NCBI GenBank assembly: GCA_964035575.1
Contig: OZ037873.1
Span: forward strand, 62,001-126,000
DNA from: Rhynchopus sp. YZ270_cl-10
Lineage: Eukaryota; Euglenozoa; Diplonemea; Diplonemida; Diplonemidae
Reading direction: 5' to 3'
Length of the DNA stretch: 64,000 nt
Positions 45,656-55,291 of the stretch are shown piece after piece. Made by a program: the position numbers and the translations under genes. The stretch's first letter is position 1, and every line of letters starts with the position of its first letter. The notes under the pieces were generated by a model. That model searched no databases, was not told where the DNA came from, and worked only from the letters and a program-made list of their open reading frames with translations.

Positions 45656-46955
45656 CCAAAGAAAGGGGTGCAATAAAACAAAGATATTTTTTTTTTTTTG
45701 TTGAAACAATACTGTGTTTGGGATGGTGTAAAAATTTTTTTTTAAAAGGGAGGGTGGTATTTTGCAGCCATAGATTCGAGGTTGGCCCACCTCAATACAT
45801 GACTACAAGAAGAAAACTTTTTTCTTTTTCTTTTTGCTTTTTTGTAGCTGTTATGTTTTTTAGTGCAGCCGCCATTCAGACAGTCTTTTCACTAGATATA
45901 ACGATGTTTTTTTTCTTCGAATTACTCTGCAACTGGCAAGGGCTCGTTACGAGCGTGAAATATTTTAAAAAAAAAAAGTTTTTTTTTTTTTGAAGGGGAA
46001 GGCTACTTCTGGGAAGTTAAATACAAGACCCCTCCCCCACCATCGTCTATACAAGAGAGAGAGAGAGAAGGCATGTAGCTAAGCCCCTTTGGTAATGAAA
46101 AATAATAAAATAATAAAAAATCACAATCTGAATTTTTGGTATCGTTTGTATTGTCTTCTGGGTGAAAGCATTGCGTGGCAAATGTGCGAGGGGATATGAA
46201 GATAACATAGGGGGTGATAGATGGCAAATAGGTGAGATTTTTGGCTTCAAATTGAGGAGAGAAAAAAATACAGGGTAAATCAAAGATTCGCCAAAAAAAA
46301 ATCACAGAGCATTTTCTTTGTTCGAAAAAGAAACCAAGTTGAAAAAAAACGCCAAAAAAAAAAGGGAGAAGACCTTTTTGATGTTTCCTTTCTGTTCCCT
46401 TTTCCCAGGATCCCTAGGATATAAAAAATGGTATTTGAGTAAGTAACGCCTCTGTGGGCGTTGTACCGGAGAAGGAAAAAAAAATAATGTGTTCAAGGGG
46501 AGATCACGCCCCCCAGGAACGAATCGAAAGGAACCCCTGGAATGGGGGAAAGAGAAAAGAAAGGGATTTATAGTTTTTGTAGGAATTTCAACAACAATGG
46601 AATTCTTTTTTTGAAGAGGAAAAAGGAGGAAAAATATGCCATTTTTTTTTAAATAATTTGTTAACCCCAAGTTACATCCCTTATTTGGTCCAGCAAAGTG
46701 AAGGAGGGTTTATATTTTTCTTTTGAAAAAAAACTGACTTTTTTTGATTATATTTTTGCTTTTTTTTTGTTTTTTGTTTTTTGTCACGTACATAGTGAGA
46801 GGCATTTAGTGGGGAGATTTTGTGGATGGAATAACAATGTGGAATTGCGCAGTAAAGCGCACGGGTGCATTTTAGATCCCCTTCTCTTTCAATTCACGAG
46901 AACGGAAAGCAGGGCCGGATCCTATTGGAAAAACGTTTTTTTTTAATTTTATTTT

Positions 46956-47006
46956 GAAAACTTGGTTGTATTAGTGTAGACACCCGAGGATGAACGCTAC
47001 TATAAC
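46956..47006 (-). repeat. Family-A hairpin, typical sequence
   Basis: GAAAACTTGGTTGTATTAGTG..ACACCCGAGGATGAACGCTACTATAAC after ATTTT. In minus sense the order is hairpin, GTTTTC, AAAAT. Confidence 0.7.
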
Positions 47007-47437
47007 TTTATTTTGGAATGAAAAAATTTGCTCCAAAGAGCGCGAGAGAGACAACGTTGACGACAGGTGTCTGTCGTAACACGAATCAAATCTCTGAATT
47101 ATTCACACCATCACTTTATCCTCAAAAACCAGGGGGGAGGAGGGGGAGAGAAAGGTGGTCAAAAGCAAAAGAAAAATATATGGGCGCAAGCACTGCTGGC
47201 TTCATTAAGAGTATATGGGATAAAAAATGCAAACTGACCGGTCGGAAAATCATCGGACCGGGTCATTACTCTTTATTAAGGGAGAACACTGAAATTAATC
47301 AACTCCTTTTTTATCATTTTTTTTTTTTCCATATACTTTTTTTTTCTCAAGCTTTTTGCTAAGTTGGGTAAACTCAGAAAGATTCCTCGCATTTGTTTTG
47401 TTTTGTTTTTTTTGTAATTTTTTTTTTTTCAACCATT

Positions 47438-49669
47438 TTACACAGACTCATCCTGAGCTTGCGGCTTTCTAACGTCCTCGAAGTTTGTAGGGCTGTTAGG
47501 GTGGTGGTCGTGCTCGTCAAGACCGTCCTGCTTCTTCTCTTTCTTGTTCATCACACAACACACGACGAGCGCAATGATGACGACAATGAAGAGGACGACA
47601 AGGATGATGATGAGGGCGATGTACCCAGGGTGCAGCGCATCGTCGTCGTCGTGGTGGACGTGGACGATCACAACCTCGGCTTCGACGACTTCCACGTCGC
47701 CAACGTTGTACTGTGCAAGCTCGGTCTTGTCCTGCTCGATGGTCTGCTTCACGAAGAGCTCGTTGCTGCCCTGCTCGTACTCAGGCTCAAACTCGACAAC
47801 AACGGTCTCGCCTGCTCCCGCAAGGATCGACGCCATTCTTGCAGTAGTCGACCTCAAGGAGGTGCACCCAGCAGCCTCCTTGGCAGCGCTCGAGATGGGG
47901 CAGCCGTTGATGCAGACAGACGCAGGGCACGTCCAGTGGATCTTCCCAGAGGTGACGCGCCCGGCAAGAAGCTTGAGAAGTGCCTTCAGGAATTCGTCTT
48001 TGTCGAAGAGTGCGAAGAGGACGCCAAGGGCAATGCGGATGAGCGTCTTGAGGACGTTGGCCGTGCCAGGTGCGGCGGTGGTGGCAGGGGTGAGCGTGCC
48101 CGGTGCTGGCGTGGCGTCCTTGCATACGCAGAACTCACGGCACTGTGCATGGAAGAGGGACGCAACGTCGCAAATGGTGTCGCACGAAAAGGTCGTGAAA
48201 GGAACCTGAAGCTCCCAGTGTGTGCACACAGGGATGGGTGCCGGGATGAGGGTCTCGGGCACCTTGCTGTCAAGGCATTCGCAGAATTCGCGGCATTTGT
48301 CCTGGAAGAGCGAGACCTTGCTGCACACGCTGTCGCAGCGGAACGTCGTGAACGGCACGGTGAGGTGCCAGTTCTCGCAGTCCTGGATCGGTGCGGGTGT
48401 CGGCGGGTCAGTCGAGAGGTCGCACTCACAGTACTGAGTGCACTGCGCCTGGTTCACGAAGGGGCCTACCAGGTCGCACACACTGGCGCAGTTGATGGTG
48501 AGGATGTCGATCTTGAGCTTGTACTTGAGGCACTGTGGCGGCAGGGACACAGCCTTGGGCGCGTCGGTGTCCGCACAGTGGCAGAACTCCTGGCACTTCG
48601 CGTTGTCGAGCAGCACGTTCAGAGGGTCGCAGATGGTCGAACAGTCGAACGCAAATACACCCACGTTGAGTGCCCACGTGCTGCATGAGTTGCAGTTGTG
48701 CCTGCTCTCGAGGAAGCTGCTGCAGCTGGACGAGCCATAGCAAGAGGCGCACACCTGTCCAGTTGCCTCGGTGTTCTGGCAGGACTTATCCCCGACGCAG
48801 TCGATGTGGCACCTCTTGCCTGCTGGGAGAGTGGCAGGGCAGACGAGCTCGAGGTTCTGGCAGGCGTGCTTACCACGGCAGTTGATCACGCAGTTCTTGC
48901 CGGCGGGGCACTTCACCTTGGCGTTCTGGCAGGACTGCTGGCTGTCGCACCACAGCTCCACGTCGCCGTCCGCACGCGAGAAGTCGAGCGTTGCCTTCTG
49001 GCATGCGTGCTGCTGTGTGCACTTCACCTTGGCACCCTCCGCATCTCCTGTCACCGTGAGGGTTGTGTCCTTGCACGCCTGCTGGCCACTGCACGTAACA
49101 TCGCACTGCTCTGCCGCACACCCAATCGACGACAGTGCGCATGACTGCTGCCCTTCACACAGCAGCGTCCCGGTGCTCGCGTCGCCCGAGAGCCAGAGGC
49201 CGTAGTCCTTGCCCTCTGTGGAGAGCACGGCTGTGGTTTTCAGGGCCACCTCAGCGTTGGACTGCAGGTCGTAGCACGCCTTCTGGCCCGAGCACTTCAC
49301 GTGGCAGTAGCCTGCGAGGCACTGCAGGTGGCTCTGCTGGCACGACGACGTGGCTGTGCACTCCATGAAGCAGCGGTCAGAGTCGTCCGAGCACGTCAGG
49401 ATGCCTTGCGTGCAGGAGGACGTCTTCGCGCAGATGAAGTCATCGCACAGCGAATCGTCGCAGACACACGTCATGCGTGAGCACATCAGCGAGTCGAGAC
49501 CGAGACTCACGCTCTTGCTCTGGCTCTTGCTGCCAGATTTGCTGCCTGATTTGCTGCCTGATTTGCTGCCAGATTTGCTGCCAGATTTGCTGCCAGATTT
49601 ACTGCCGGACTTACCCGCCACGCACACCAGCATCGTCGCCAGCCACACCGCACACACAGCAGTCTTCAT
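47438..49669 (-). CDS. Cys-rich Ser/Lys-repeat type I surface protein, 743 aa
   Basis: A single exon. Signal peptide at residues 1-19 (MKTAVCAVWLATMLVCVAG), then eight or so Lys-Ser-Gly-Ser repeats. The Cys-rich part has modules such as CxGQ.AC.....L.C....V.C..Q.ACQ. Four modules of about 45 residues follow, of the form C..W.L.VPFTTF.CD.VC...LF...CREFCEC, separated by Thr/Pro linkers; the paralogue at 43013-44839 has only one. Then come the HWTCPASVCINGCP signature, HHDDDD, a span at about 683-707 (YIALIIILVVLFIVVIIALVV) and a 36-residue cytoplasmic tail. Function unknown; the modular Cys pattern suggests disulfide-bonded binding repeats that expanded in this member. Confidence 0.88.
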   Translation of the reverse strand: MKTAVCAVWLATMLVCVAGKSGSKSGSKSGSKSGSKSGSKSGSKSGSKSQSKSVSLGLDSLMCSRMTCVCDDSLCDDFICAKTSSCTQGILTCSDDSDRCFMECTATSSCQQSHLQCLAGYCHVKCSGQKACYDLQSNAEVALKTTAVLSTEGKDYGLWLSGDASTGTLLCEGQQSCALSSIGCAAEQCDVTCSGQQACKDTTLTVTGDAEGAKVKCTQQHACQKATLDFSRADGDVELWCDSQQSCQNAKVKCPAGKNCVINCRGKHACQNLELVCPATLPAGKRCHIDCVGDKSCQNTEATGQVCASCYGSSSCSSFLESRHNCNSCSTWALNVGVFAFDCSTICDPLNVLLDNAKCQEFCHCADTDAPKAVSLPPQCLKYKLKIDILTINCASVCDLVGPFVNQAQCTQYCECDLSTDPPTPAPIQDCENWHLTVPFTTFRCDSVCSKVSLFQDKCREFCECLDSKVPETLIPAPIPVCTHWELQVPFTTFSCDTICDVASLFHAQCREFCVCKDATPAPGTLTPATTAAPGTANVLKTLIRIALGVLFALFDKDEFLKALLKLLAGRVTSGKIHWTCPASVCINGCPISSAAKEAAGCTSLRSTTARMASILAGAGETVVVEFEPEYEQGSNELFVKQTIEQDKTELAQYNVGDVEVVEAEVVIVHVHHDDDDALHPGYIALIIILVVLFIVVIIALVVCCVMNKKEKKQDGLDEHDHHPNSPTNFEDVRKPQAQDESV

Positions 49670-49931
49670 CTTGAATGTAGTGGGTTTGTTTTTTTGGGTT
49701 GTAAAGTTCTATCTGTGGGACGTGGAGTGGGAGGGGAGAAGAGAGGGGATATAAGAACCGTGCAGCGGATCAGAACAATGGCCAGCCAGAGGAGGGCTTG
49801 AAGAGAGGACGGTTGTTTCTTTCTTTTTTTCTCCTTTTTATTTTTTCTTTTTTGCCCAGAATTTCGGCAGGGAGCTTCAAAAAGAGGAGCAGCAAAACGA
49901 GGGAAAAGAGAGGGAGAAAGATGGCAAAGAT

Positions 49932-49981
49932 TAGAGTTGGGCTTAAAGCCCCTCTTTGAGCTTAGCCTACCTTTCAAGACT
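49932..49981 (+). repeat. Family-B hairpin, diverged
   Basis: GAGTTGGGCTTAAAGC, loop CCCTCTTT, then GAGCTTAGCCTACCTTTC. Only the inner stem GGCTTAAAG/CTTAGCC-type pairing is convincing. Confidence 0.4.
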
Positions 49982-50371
49982 ATGTGATGCTGTGTTGCTG
50001 CCCCTCCCAAGGAGCTCGCCTGAAGAATATTCAAAGTGTGGCAAAAGAAAGTGTTGCAAAATCTTGTTCGAACAAAAAAACAAAACAAAAAAAGAGAGCG
50101 AGAGAAAGTTGGGAAGATGACCTGAAGCCACTCTTGATAAAGTTGGTCACCTTGAAAAAATTTGAAGCAGCAACCTATGGAGGGGACACGTTCCAGGATG
50201 CTAAAAAAGATACGCACAAAAAAACAGAAAACAAAAGACCGCCCGATGCATGGACATACGCGTGCACACATCCAAAAAGCAAAATGTTTGGCCAACAGCC
50301 TGCGTCTCCTTCATTATTTGGCACATTCGACAATAACGAAGTAATGCAGAACTGCTGCAGAGGGGGTGGTG

Positions 50372-50506
50372 CACGACGTTGAAGTTAATGACTTTACTTG
50401 TGATTTTACATGACATTTTTTTTTTACTTGTGTTCACAAGTAAATCATATTCACAAGTAAAATGACATGTGACATCACAAGTAATGTCATTAACTTCAAC
50501 GTCGTG
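50372..50506. mobile_element. 135-bp near-perfect foldback
   Basis: CACGACGTTGAAGTTAATGAC at the left is matched by GTCATTAACTTCAACGTCGTG at the right. Pairing continues inward through TTACTTGTGAT/ATCACAAGTAA and CATG..AT to a TTACTTGTG/CACAAGTAA centre. Nearly the whole element pairs with itself. It has no frame and no visible target duplication. It resembles the small foldback elements elsewhere in the window but shares no end sequence with them. Confidence 0.75.
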
Positions 50507-50706
50507 TGGGGTGGGGGTAGGGGGGGGTTCTTGACGAGAAGAAAAAGGTAACCACGACCACTCACGTATTATCATACAATTGTAGACCGACGGCCCACCC
50601 TCCGCTGAAGAGTTGTGAGCTTACAGGTCCTCCCGTTCGCTTCACCCAACTCTCTTGGTGCACAATTGTCGAGAAGCAGAGCGACGCAATTAAAAGAAAA
50701 GTTTAT

Positions 50707-50738
50707 AAGATGACTCTAAGCCTGTGCTTTGTCACCTT
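50707..50738 (+). repeat. Family-B hairpin
   Basis: AAGATGACTCTAAGC, loop CTGT, GCTTTGTCACCTT: outer stem AAG.TGAC/GTCA.CTT and inner stem AAGC/GCTT. Confidence 0.6.
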
Positions 50739-50745
50739 AAAATGG

Positions 50746-50805
50746 TAGTTATTGATGCAGGCACCTCCGACTGACCCACGTACGATGCCAGCGGAGGATG
50801 AAATG
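50746..50805. repeat. Short dispersed repeat shared with 41641-41696
   Basis: Ordered shared words ATTGATGCAGGCAC, ACGATGCCAGC and GGATGAAA; see the partner. Confidence 0.45.
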
Positions 50806-50984
50806 CACAAAACACCCTGCTGCCAACAACAGAAGGTGTAAAAAAAAAGGAAACCAAATGGGCTAGCCACTAAACAACTCATCGGGATGTTCGTAACGAA
50901 CGGAGAAAACATGACAGGATGTTGGGTGCACCCTTTTGGCTAAGTTTCAAAGGCAGGTTCCAAAACAGCCAAAAGTGTTACGTA

Positions 50985-51186
50985 CGTGGCACCCAACGCA
51001 GAGGGTTGAGAAGGGGGAGGAGGGCTGTCTATAAGAAGAAAGACACTTCAAAGAGCCGAATGTGCTCATACAGCGCAGATCAAAGGTGGAAGGGTGTACA
51101 CCACACAGGCAGGGTGTAGGGCTTCTTTGCTTCTTTGCTTCTTTGCTTCTTTGTGGCAGATATTTGGGGAAGGGGGACATTCAAAA
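50985..51186. repeat. 3' flank of the sulfatase duplication, unit 1
   Basis: CAACGCAGAGGGTTGAGAAGGGGG through GGGGACATTCAAAAA matches 54928-55107 almost exactly, apart from the number of CTTCTTTG units (four here at 51121-51153, two there). It marks one border of the tandem duplication that made the first two sulfatase genes. Confidence 0.8.
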
Positions 51187-51349
51187 ACCACACTTTATTT
51201 TTGGCACAATTGTGGCAGATATTTGATGGGGGGTGGGGAGGAGAACAGTTGGTACCAGCATAAAACGTTGGCTATATTGCTTTGCATTCTAATTACACGT
51301 TGCGGGGGGATCGCCAAAAAGGAAAAAAAAAAAATGAATCAAATAAAAC

Positions 51350-52358
51350 CAGGCCTGGGCCTAAAGTGGGTGCCCGGGGCCCGATTTTGATTTTATTTTA
51401 TTTTTTCTAAGGATTTTACACGGGGGAAAAATTATTTTTTCTAAGGATTTTATACGGGGAAAATTTATTTTTCTAAGGGTTTTTCTTAGGGGAAAAAGTC
51501 TGGGGGGTCGGGCCGGGCCCCGTGTGGCTGAGAATAACTCGCACTCTGCCCGGGAGTGCGGTACCAAGCCATAATGAACAAAAAAAGTCTCCACCCCGCT
51601 TCCTTCGGTCTCGTCCCTTTCACCTCCCGCACAACAGAATAAATAATAATACAGTATGGTGCGTGTGACTGCAAACGTCGAGGGAACCTTGCTTCTTGCA
51701 GTGCTGCAAGTGCTCGCCACCACGGTGGTAGCAAAGTGCATTGCGTTGGCGCACTTGGGCAGGCCCTGACGGCACTGAGGAACGAAAAAGAAAAATAATT
51801 CAGCGCCTCCCAGGTCTGCACCTTTAAAAAAAATTTGCCTGCGGCGCCATTTTCCCTTTTTTGCTCTGCAAAAAAGGATTCGCTGAGTGGCTTTGTGGTA
51901 TAAAAGCTGCATTTTTTATACTGTACCCTAATTTTTTTTCGCCTGCGGCGCCGTTTTATATTCATCCCGAACATTCGGGGTGCACGTAGCGCGTAGCGCG
52001 CCCGGGTTTAGGACCCCTTCTTGAATTTCGAGGGGGCGGTTCACGTTACAGTGGGTCCAGAATCATAGTTCAATTTAACCCCGCTAAGCAACTCGCTGGT
52101 GGTAATGACCAAAACGTGTATCAGCCAAGAACTTGCCCATTTTTTTCAAAATGACCCCGTGACAGTGAGGGTAAAAGCTCGGAAAACCCGAAAAAGGCCA
52201 AAAAAAAACCCCCGAAAAGGGAAAACCGAGAACATATTTCGGCAGGGGGCAGCGTGTTCTCAGAAAAATCCAAAAATTGCCTGTAAAAATCCTTAGAAAA
52301 AACCTGGGTGCCCGATCCAAAAAAATGGAAAAAACCCCAGGGTGCCCGCCCACCCCTG
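51350..52358. mobile_element. ~1.0-kb hAT-like non-autonomous element
   Basis: The left end CAGGCCTGGGC and right end GCCCACCCCTG are imperfect inverted copies. Just inside, GGTGCCCGGGGC / GGGTGCCCG and TTTTTTCTAAGGATTTTACAC / CTGTAAAAATCCTTAGAAAAAA are also inverted. AAATAAAAC occurs directly on both sides (51341-51349 and 52359-52367). A CAGG start with an 8- to 9-bp repeat fits hAT. The second sulfatase unit lacks the element. The interior carries the GCCTGCGGCGCC module and a weak GACCCC repeat. No transposase. Confidence 0.75.
51834..51955. repeat. GCCTGCGGCGCC dispersed repeat inside the hAT-like element
   Basis: Partner of 10235-10375: TTGCCTGCGGCGCCATTTT, TTTTGCTCTGCAAAAAAGG and ACTGTACCCTA in the same order. 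Confidence 0.7.
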
Positions 52359-52519
52359 AAATAAAACTGTGATCATCATCCAAAAAGCAAAAGAAAAAGT
52401 CTGCCGCGTATAGTATCACCTGCTGCGGGAAGAGGAGACATCCCTCAGGTGAAGCCGTAACAGAACACGGTTGGCAAGATGATCTGAAGTCAGTTGCCGT
52501 GGAAAAAAAGGGGGGGAAA

Positions 52520-54040
52520 TCACTCAGACTCCCCTTCGGCAGTGCAAAGCTGCCAGATGCCGTCTTTGATCTTGGGCTCGCACTCCTGCTCTGTGACCGG
52601 CGGCACTGCCACGTCTCTGTACTTCTGGAGATCCTTTTTCATCGCCTCAAGGATCGTCTGCTGCTCAGATGCAATGTTGTAGTACTCACACGGATCGGCC
52701 GTGATGTTGAAGAGACAGTACCCCTTGCTGCAGTCGGACGGCTTGTCTGGCACAGGCCCGCCGCAGTTCACAGTGTAGTTCACCTTCGTTGGGTCCTGGC
52801 CAGAGGGCGGGTGCCATCCCAACTCCTGCACAGGGTTCGTGGACCCAGTCAGAACAATCTTCATGTCTCCCACAATAAGTCCGTTCCCGTGGTGCGTCAT
52901 GTTGTCGGCATGTGCCTCCGTCAGCACCCAGTTCCTCGGAGACTCACCCACAGAGGACAGTGCCTCCCACACACTCATCCCATCCCCGAGTTCGAAGTCG
53001 TCAGTGGGAATGGCGGATTTTCCTCCAACAGCCTCCAACAAGGTGTACATCCAGTCGGTGACGTGCATCTTCCCGTCCCAGACTTTGTTCGATTGGATAC
53101 CAGGGCCAGCAAGGCAGGAAGCGACACGTGCGCCACCCTCCCAAAGGGAGTTCTTCCCTCCACGGAGGGGGTAGTTGTTCGCCTCAGTGTTCTCGAATAG
53201 GTTCGTGGGGCCACCGTTGTCGGAGGTGAAGACCACAATGGTGTCGTCCGCAAGCCCTTCCGTCTCGAGCACCTGCGTCACGTTCCCGATGCTCTCGTCC
53301 AGGGCTGCTGCCATCCCACAGATCATGTGACGCTTGTCGTCCGGAATGGACTCAAACGGCTTTGTGTAGATCTCAGGACACTCGAGAGGGACGTGCACGT
53401 TCTGGAACGCCAGGTACAAGAAGAAGGGTGGTGCGTCTGCGCTCTCCCTCTGTGCCTTGCCGTGCTGCTGCAGGATCTTAGTTGCCTCGTCCGTGAAGAT
53501 GTACGCAGAGTACGTGCCATTCGCACCAAGGTCATGGTCGTCCATGATCTGGAAGTCGTACCCTCCGTGTGAGATGTGGCTGTAGTGTCCCTCAGCACCG
53601 TTCCAGTACCCACGGAAGGTGTCGAAACCACGGTGGGTTGGGAGGGAGGACAGCGTGTTGCAGCCAAGATGCCACTTCCCGACCATGTGTGTCGCATAGC
53701 CAAGCTTCTTCAGGTACTCAGGAAGCAGGGTGTACGACACGTTCAGACGCGTGCCTGCACCTTCAGACAGCGGTGAGTACACACCAGTGTTGATCACGTG
53801 ACGTCCACTCATGATGCTGGCACGTGTCGGGCTGCACACAGACTGTGCATAACAGCGGTTCAACCGTGTCCCCGTCTCACAAATGTTCCTGATATGCGGG
53901 GTGGGGATCTGTGGTGACCCATGCACATCAACGTCGTTCCAGCCCAGGTCATCCACGATAATGTACAAGATGTTAGGCTTTGTCGCACCCTCTGCAGTGT
54001 GCAGGAGCAGTGCTGCAGACAGTACGCTGAAGGCACGCAT
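52520..54040 (-). CDS. Secreted arylsulfatase-B-like sulfatase, 506 aa, tandem copy 1
   Basis: A single exon. Signal peptide at residues 1-18 (MRAFSVLSAALLLHTAEG). The alkaline-phosphatase-fold sulfatase domain starts with PNILYIIVDDLGWNDVDVHG; D30 and D31 bind the metal. Catalytic Cys69 lies in CSPTR, the site converted to formylglycine, followed by SGRH. K122 and H124 are in GKWHLG, and a FTSDNGG motif holds the later metal ligands. Order and spacing match arylsulfatase B and the I/J group, including the GFDTFRGYWNGAEGHYSH segment. It should hydrolyse sulfate esters of glycans outside the cell or in a lysosome-like compartment; the exact substrate is not evident. The start at 54040 is chosen over an upstream in-frame extension because it begins the signal peptide and is shared with copy 2. 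Confidence 0.93.
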   Translation of the reverse strand: MRAFSVLSAALLLHTAEGATKPNILYIIVDDLGWNDVDVHGSPQIPTPHIRNICETGTRLNRCYAQSVCSPTRASIMSGRHVINTGVYSPLSEGAGTRLNVSYTLLPEYLKKLGYATHMVGKWHLGCNTLSSLPTHRGFDTFRGYWNGAEGHYSHISHGGYDFQIMDDHDLGANGTYSAYIFTDEATKILQQHGKAQRESADAPPFFLYLAFQNVHVPLECPEIYTKPFESIPDDKRHMICGMAAALDESIGNVTQVLETEGLADDTIVVFTSDNGGPTNLFENTEANNYPLRGGKNSLWEGGARVASCLAGPGIQSNKVWDGKMHVTDWMYTLLEAVGGKSAIPTDDFELGDGMSVWEALSSVGESPRNWVLTEAHADNMTHHGNGLIVGDMKIVLTGSTNPVQELGWHPPSGQDPTKVNYTVNCGGPVPDKPSDCSKGYCLFNITADPCEYYNIASEQQTILEAMKKDLQKYRDVAVPPVTEQECEPKIKDGIWQLCTAEGESE

Positions 54041-54185
54041 GTTTGTGGATCGCTGTTTGTCTACCTTTTTTTGCAGTTCTGAATAGGTGGTGTTGTGTGT
54101 TGAGAGGTGGGGGTACGTATACGGAAATTGACGCTTTTTTTCTCTGAACGAATTTCCAAAAAAGTTTCCGAGAGACAAAGGTACA

Positions 54186-54330
54186 TCAATGATGTGCGGA
54201 CACCTCTTGGATACAGACACATGCTCCCCGAGGTGCCGTTTGCACATCACCGCCTTCAACTTGACAACAAGAAACCTTACAGGACGAATGTCTTTCGTGA
54301 CACAGCATCTTAAACAAAAGGGGTGAATAT
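54186..54330. repeat. 5' flank of the sulfatase duplication, unit 1
   Basis: ATGATGTGCGGACACCTCTTGG through AACAAAAGGGGTGAATATAT matches 57010-57155 nearly base for base. It contains a GCACCTCGGGGAGCATGT-type inverted segment in minus sense. This conserved block lies about 150 bases upstream of the start codon in both units and probably includes shared promoter sequence. Confidence 0.7.
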
Positions 54331-55291
54331 ATATTTTTTACTCGCAAACCCTTCATCAAATGACGCAAGTGACAGACTCCACGGGACGAAGGAATGGAAG
54401 ATATTTGAATCGAAAGTGCAATTAAAAGATCGGTAATAACGAAATGAAACCAGAAAATAGGTTATGCAACGTCTGGTCCATAGGTTGCTTTTGGAAATTT
54501 CCCTAGAAACATGTACAGAGGAAAAGTGAAGTCCAAGCCCCAAAGTCCCGACCGAAGCACACCAACCACTTTTGCTACATACAATAAATAAACCATTTCA
54601 AACTGAACATTGTGAGACACAGTGTCTAGACAAAGAAGCTTTCTATTTTTTCGTTGATTTGCATTCATAATGAGGCACGTGCACAACAGGTGAATACGTT
54701 TTTAATTTTTTTTTCTTCAAATTTATTTTTTTTGCTTTTTCGACATAAAGCACAAACAAAGATACGGCTTTTACACGTTTCCGCACCATTTCACTAATGA
54801 ATAAACACACGGGTATTGGGGTGCTCTCTGTATAGATTCGAATAGGTGCTACGTGGCACCCAACTATCCAGCTGTTTGAAGCAAACAGCTTCTTTTGCCT
54901 TGAAGGCGTGAGATGAGATGAGAGCGCTCAACGCAGAGGGTTGAGAAGGGGGAGGAGGGCTGCCTGCATAAGAAGAAAGACACTTCAAAGAGCCGAATGT
55001 GCTCATACAGCGCAGATCAAAGGTGGTTGAAGGGTGTACACCGCACAGGGTGTAGGGCTTCTTTGCTTCTTTGTGGCAGATATTTGGGGAAGGGGGACAT
55101 TCAAAAAGAAAGAACGGAATGTCAAACAAACGAAATCAGGAAGAAATTCACATATTTTGGTTTTGGACAAGAACACTGAGAGTATTATTTAACAAGAAGA
55201 CCTCCCTCGGGTGACATTTTGCACAATACACGGCATGTGTCTTGTGCCCGCATTCTGACTAATGTGGAAGCAAACATCATTCACGAAAAAA
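54331..55291. other. Spacer between sulfatase copies 1 and 2
   Basis: 54331-54850 is unique sequence without a supported gene. 54850-55107 is the 3' flank of unit 2, homologous to 50975-51186. The remaining 180 bases lead to the stop codon of copy 2. Confidence 0.6.

Larger units (their letters stand above)
44840..47437. other. Spacer between the two surface-protein genes
   Basis: Very T/A-rich. Contains family-A hairpins at 44932-44986 (about 95 bases from the start codon of the 43013-44839 gene) and at 46956-47006 (about 430 bases past the stop of the 47438-49669 gene), plus the foldback at 45523-45655. Nothing else is recognised. Confidence 0.6.
49670..50939. other. Spacer between surface-protein and sulfatase genes
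   Basis: Holds the proximal upstream region of the 743-aa protein gene (TTTTTTTGGGTTG, TATAAG at about 49752), family-B hairpins at 49932-49981 and 50707-50738, a long foldback at 50372-50506 and the repeat at 50746-50805. No gene is supported. Confidence 0.55.

Noticed and set aside
3990-54259. Upstream in-frame extensions of the sulfatase starts (for example to 54259 and 62062)
   Set aside because: The extensions are not conserved between copies and would place the signal peptide inside the protein.
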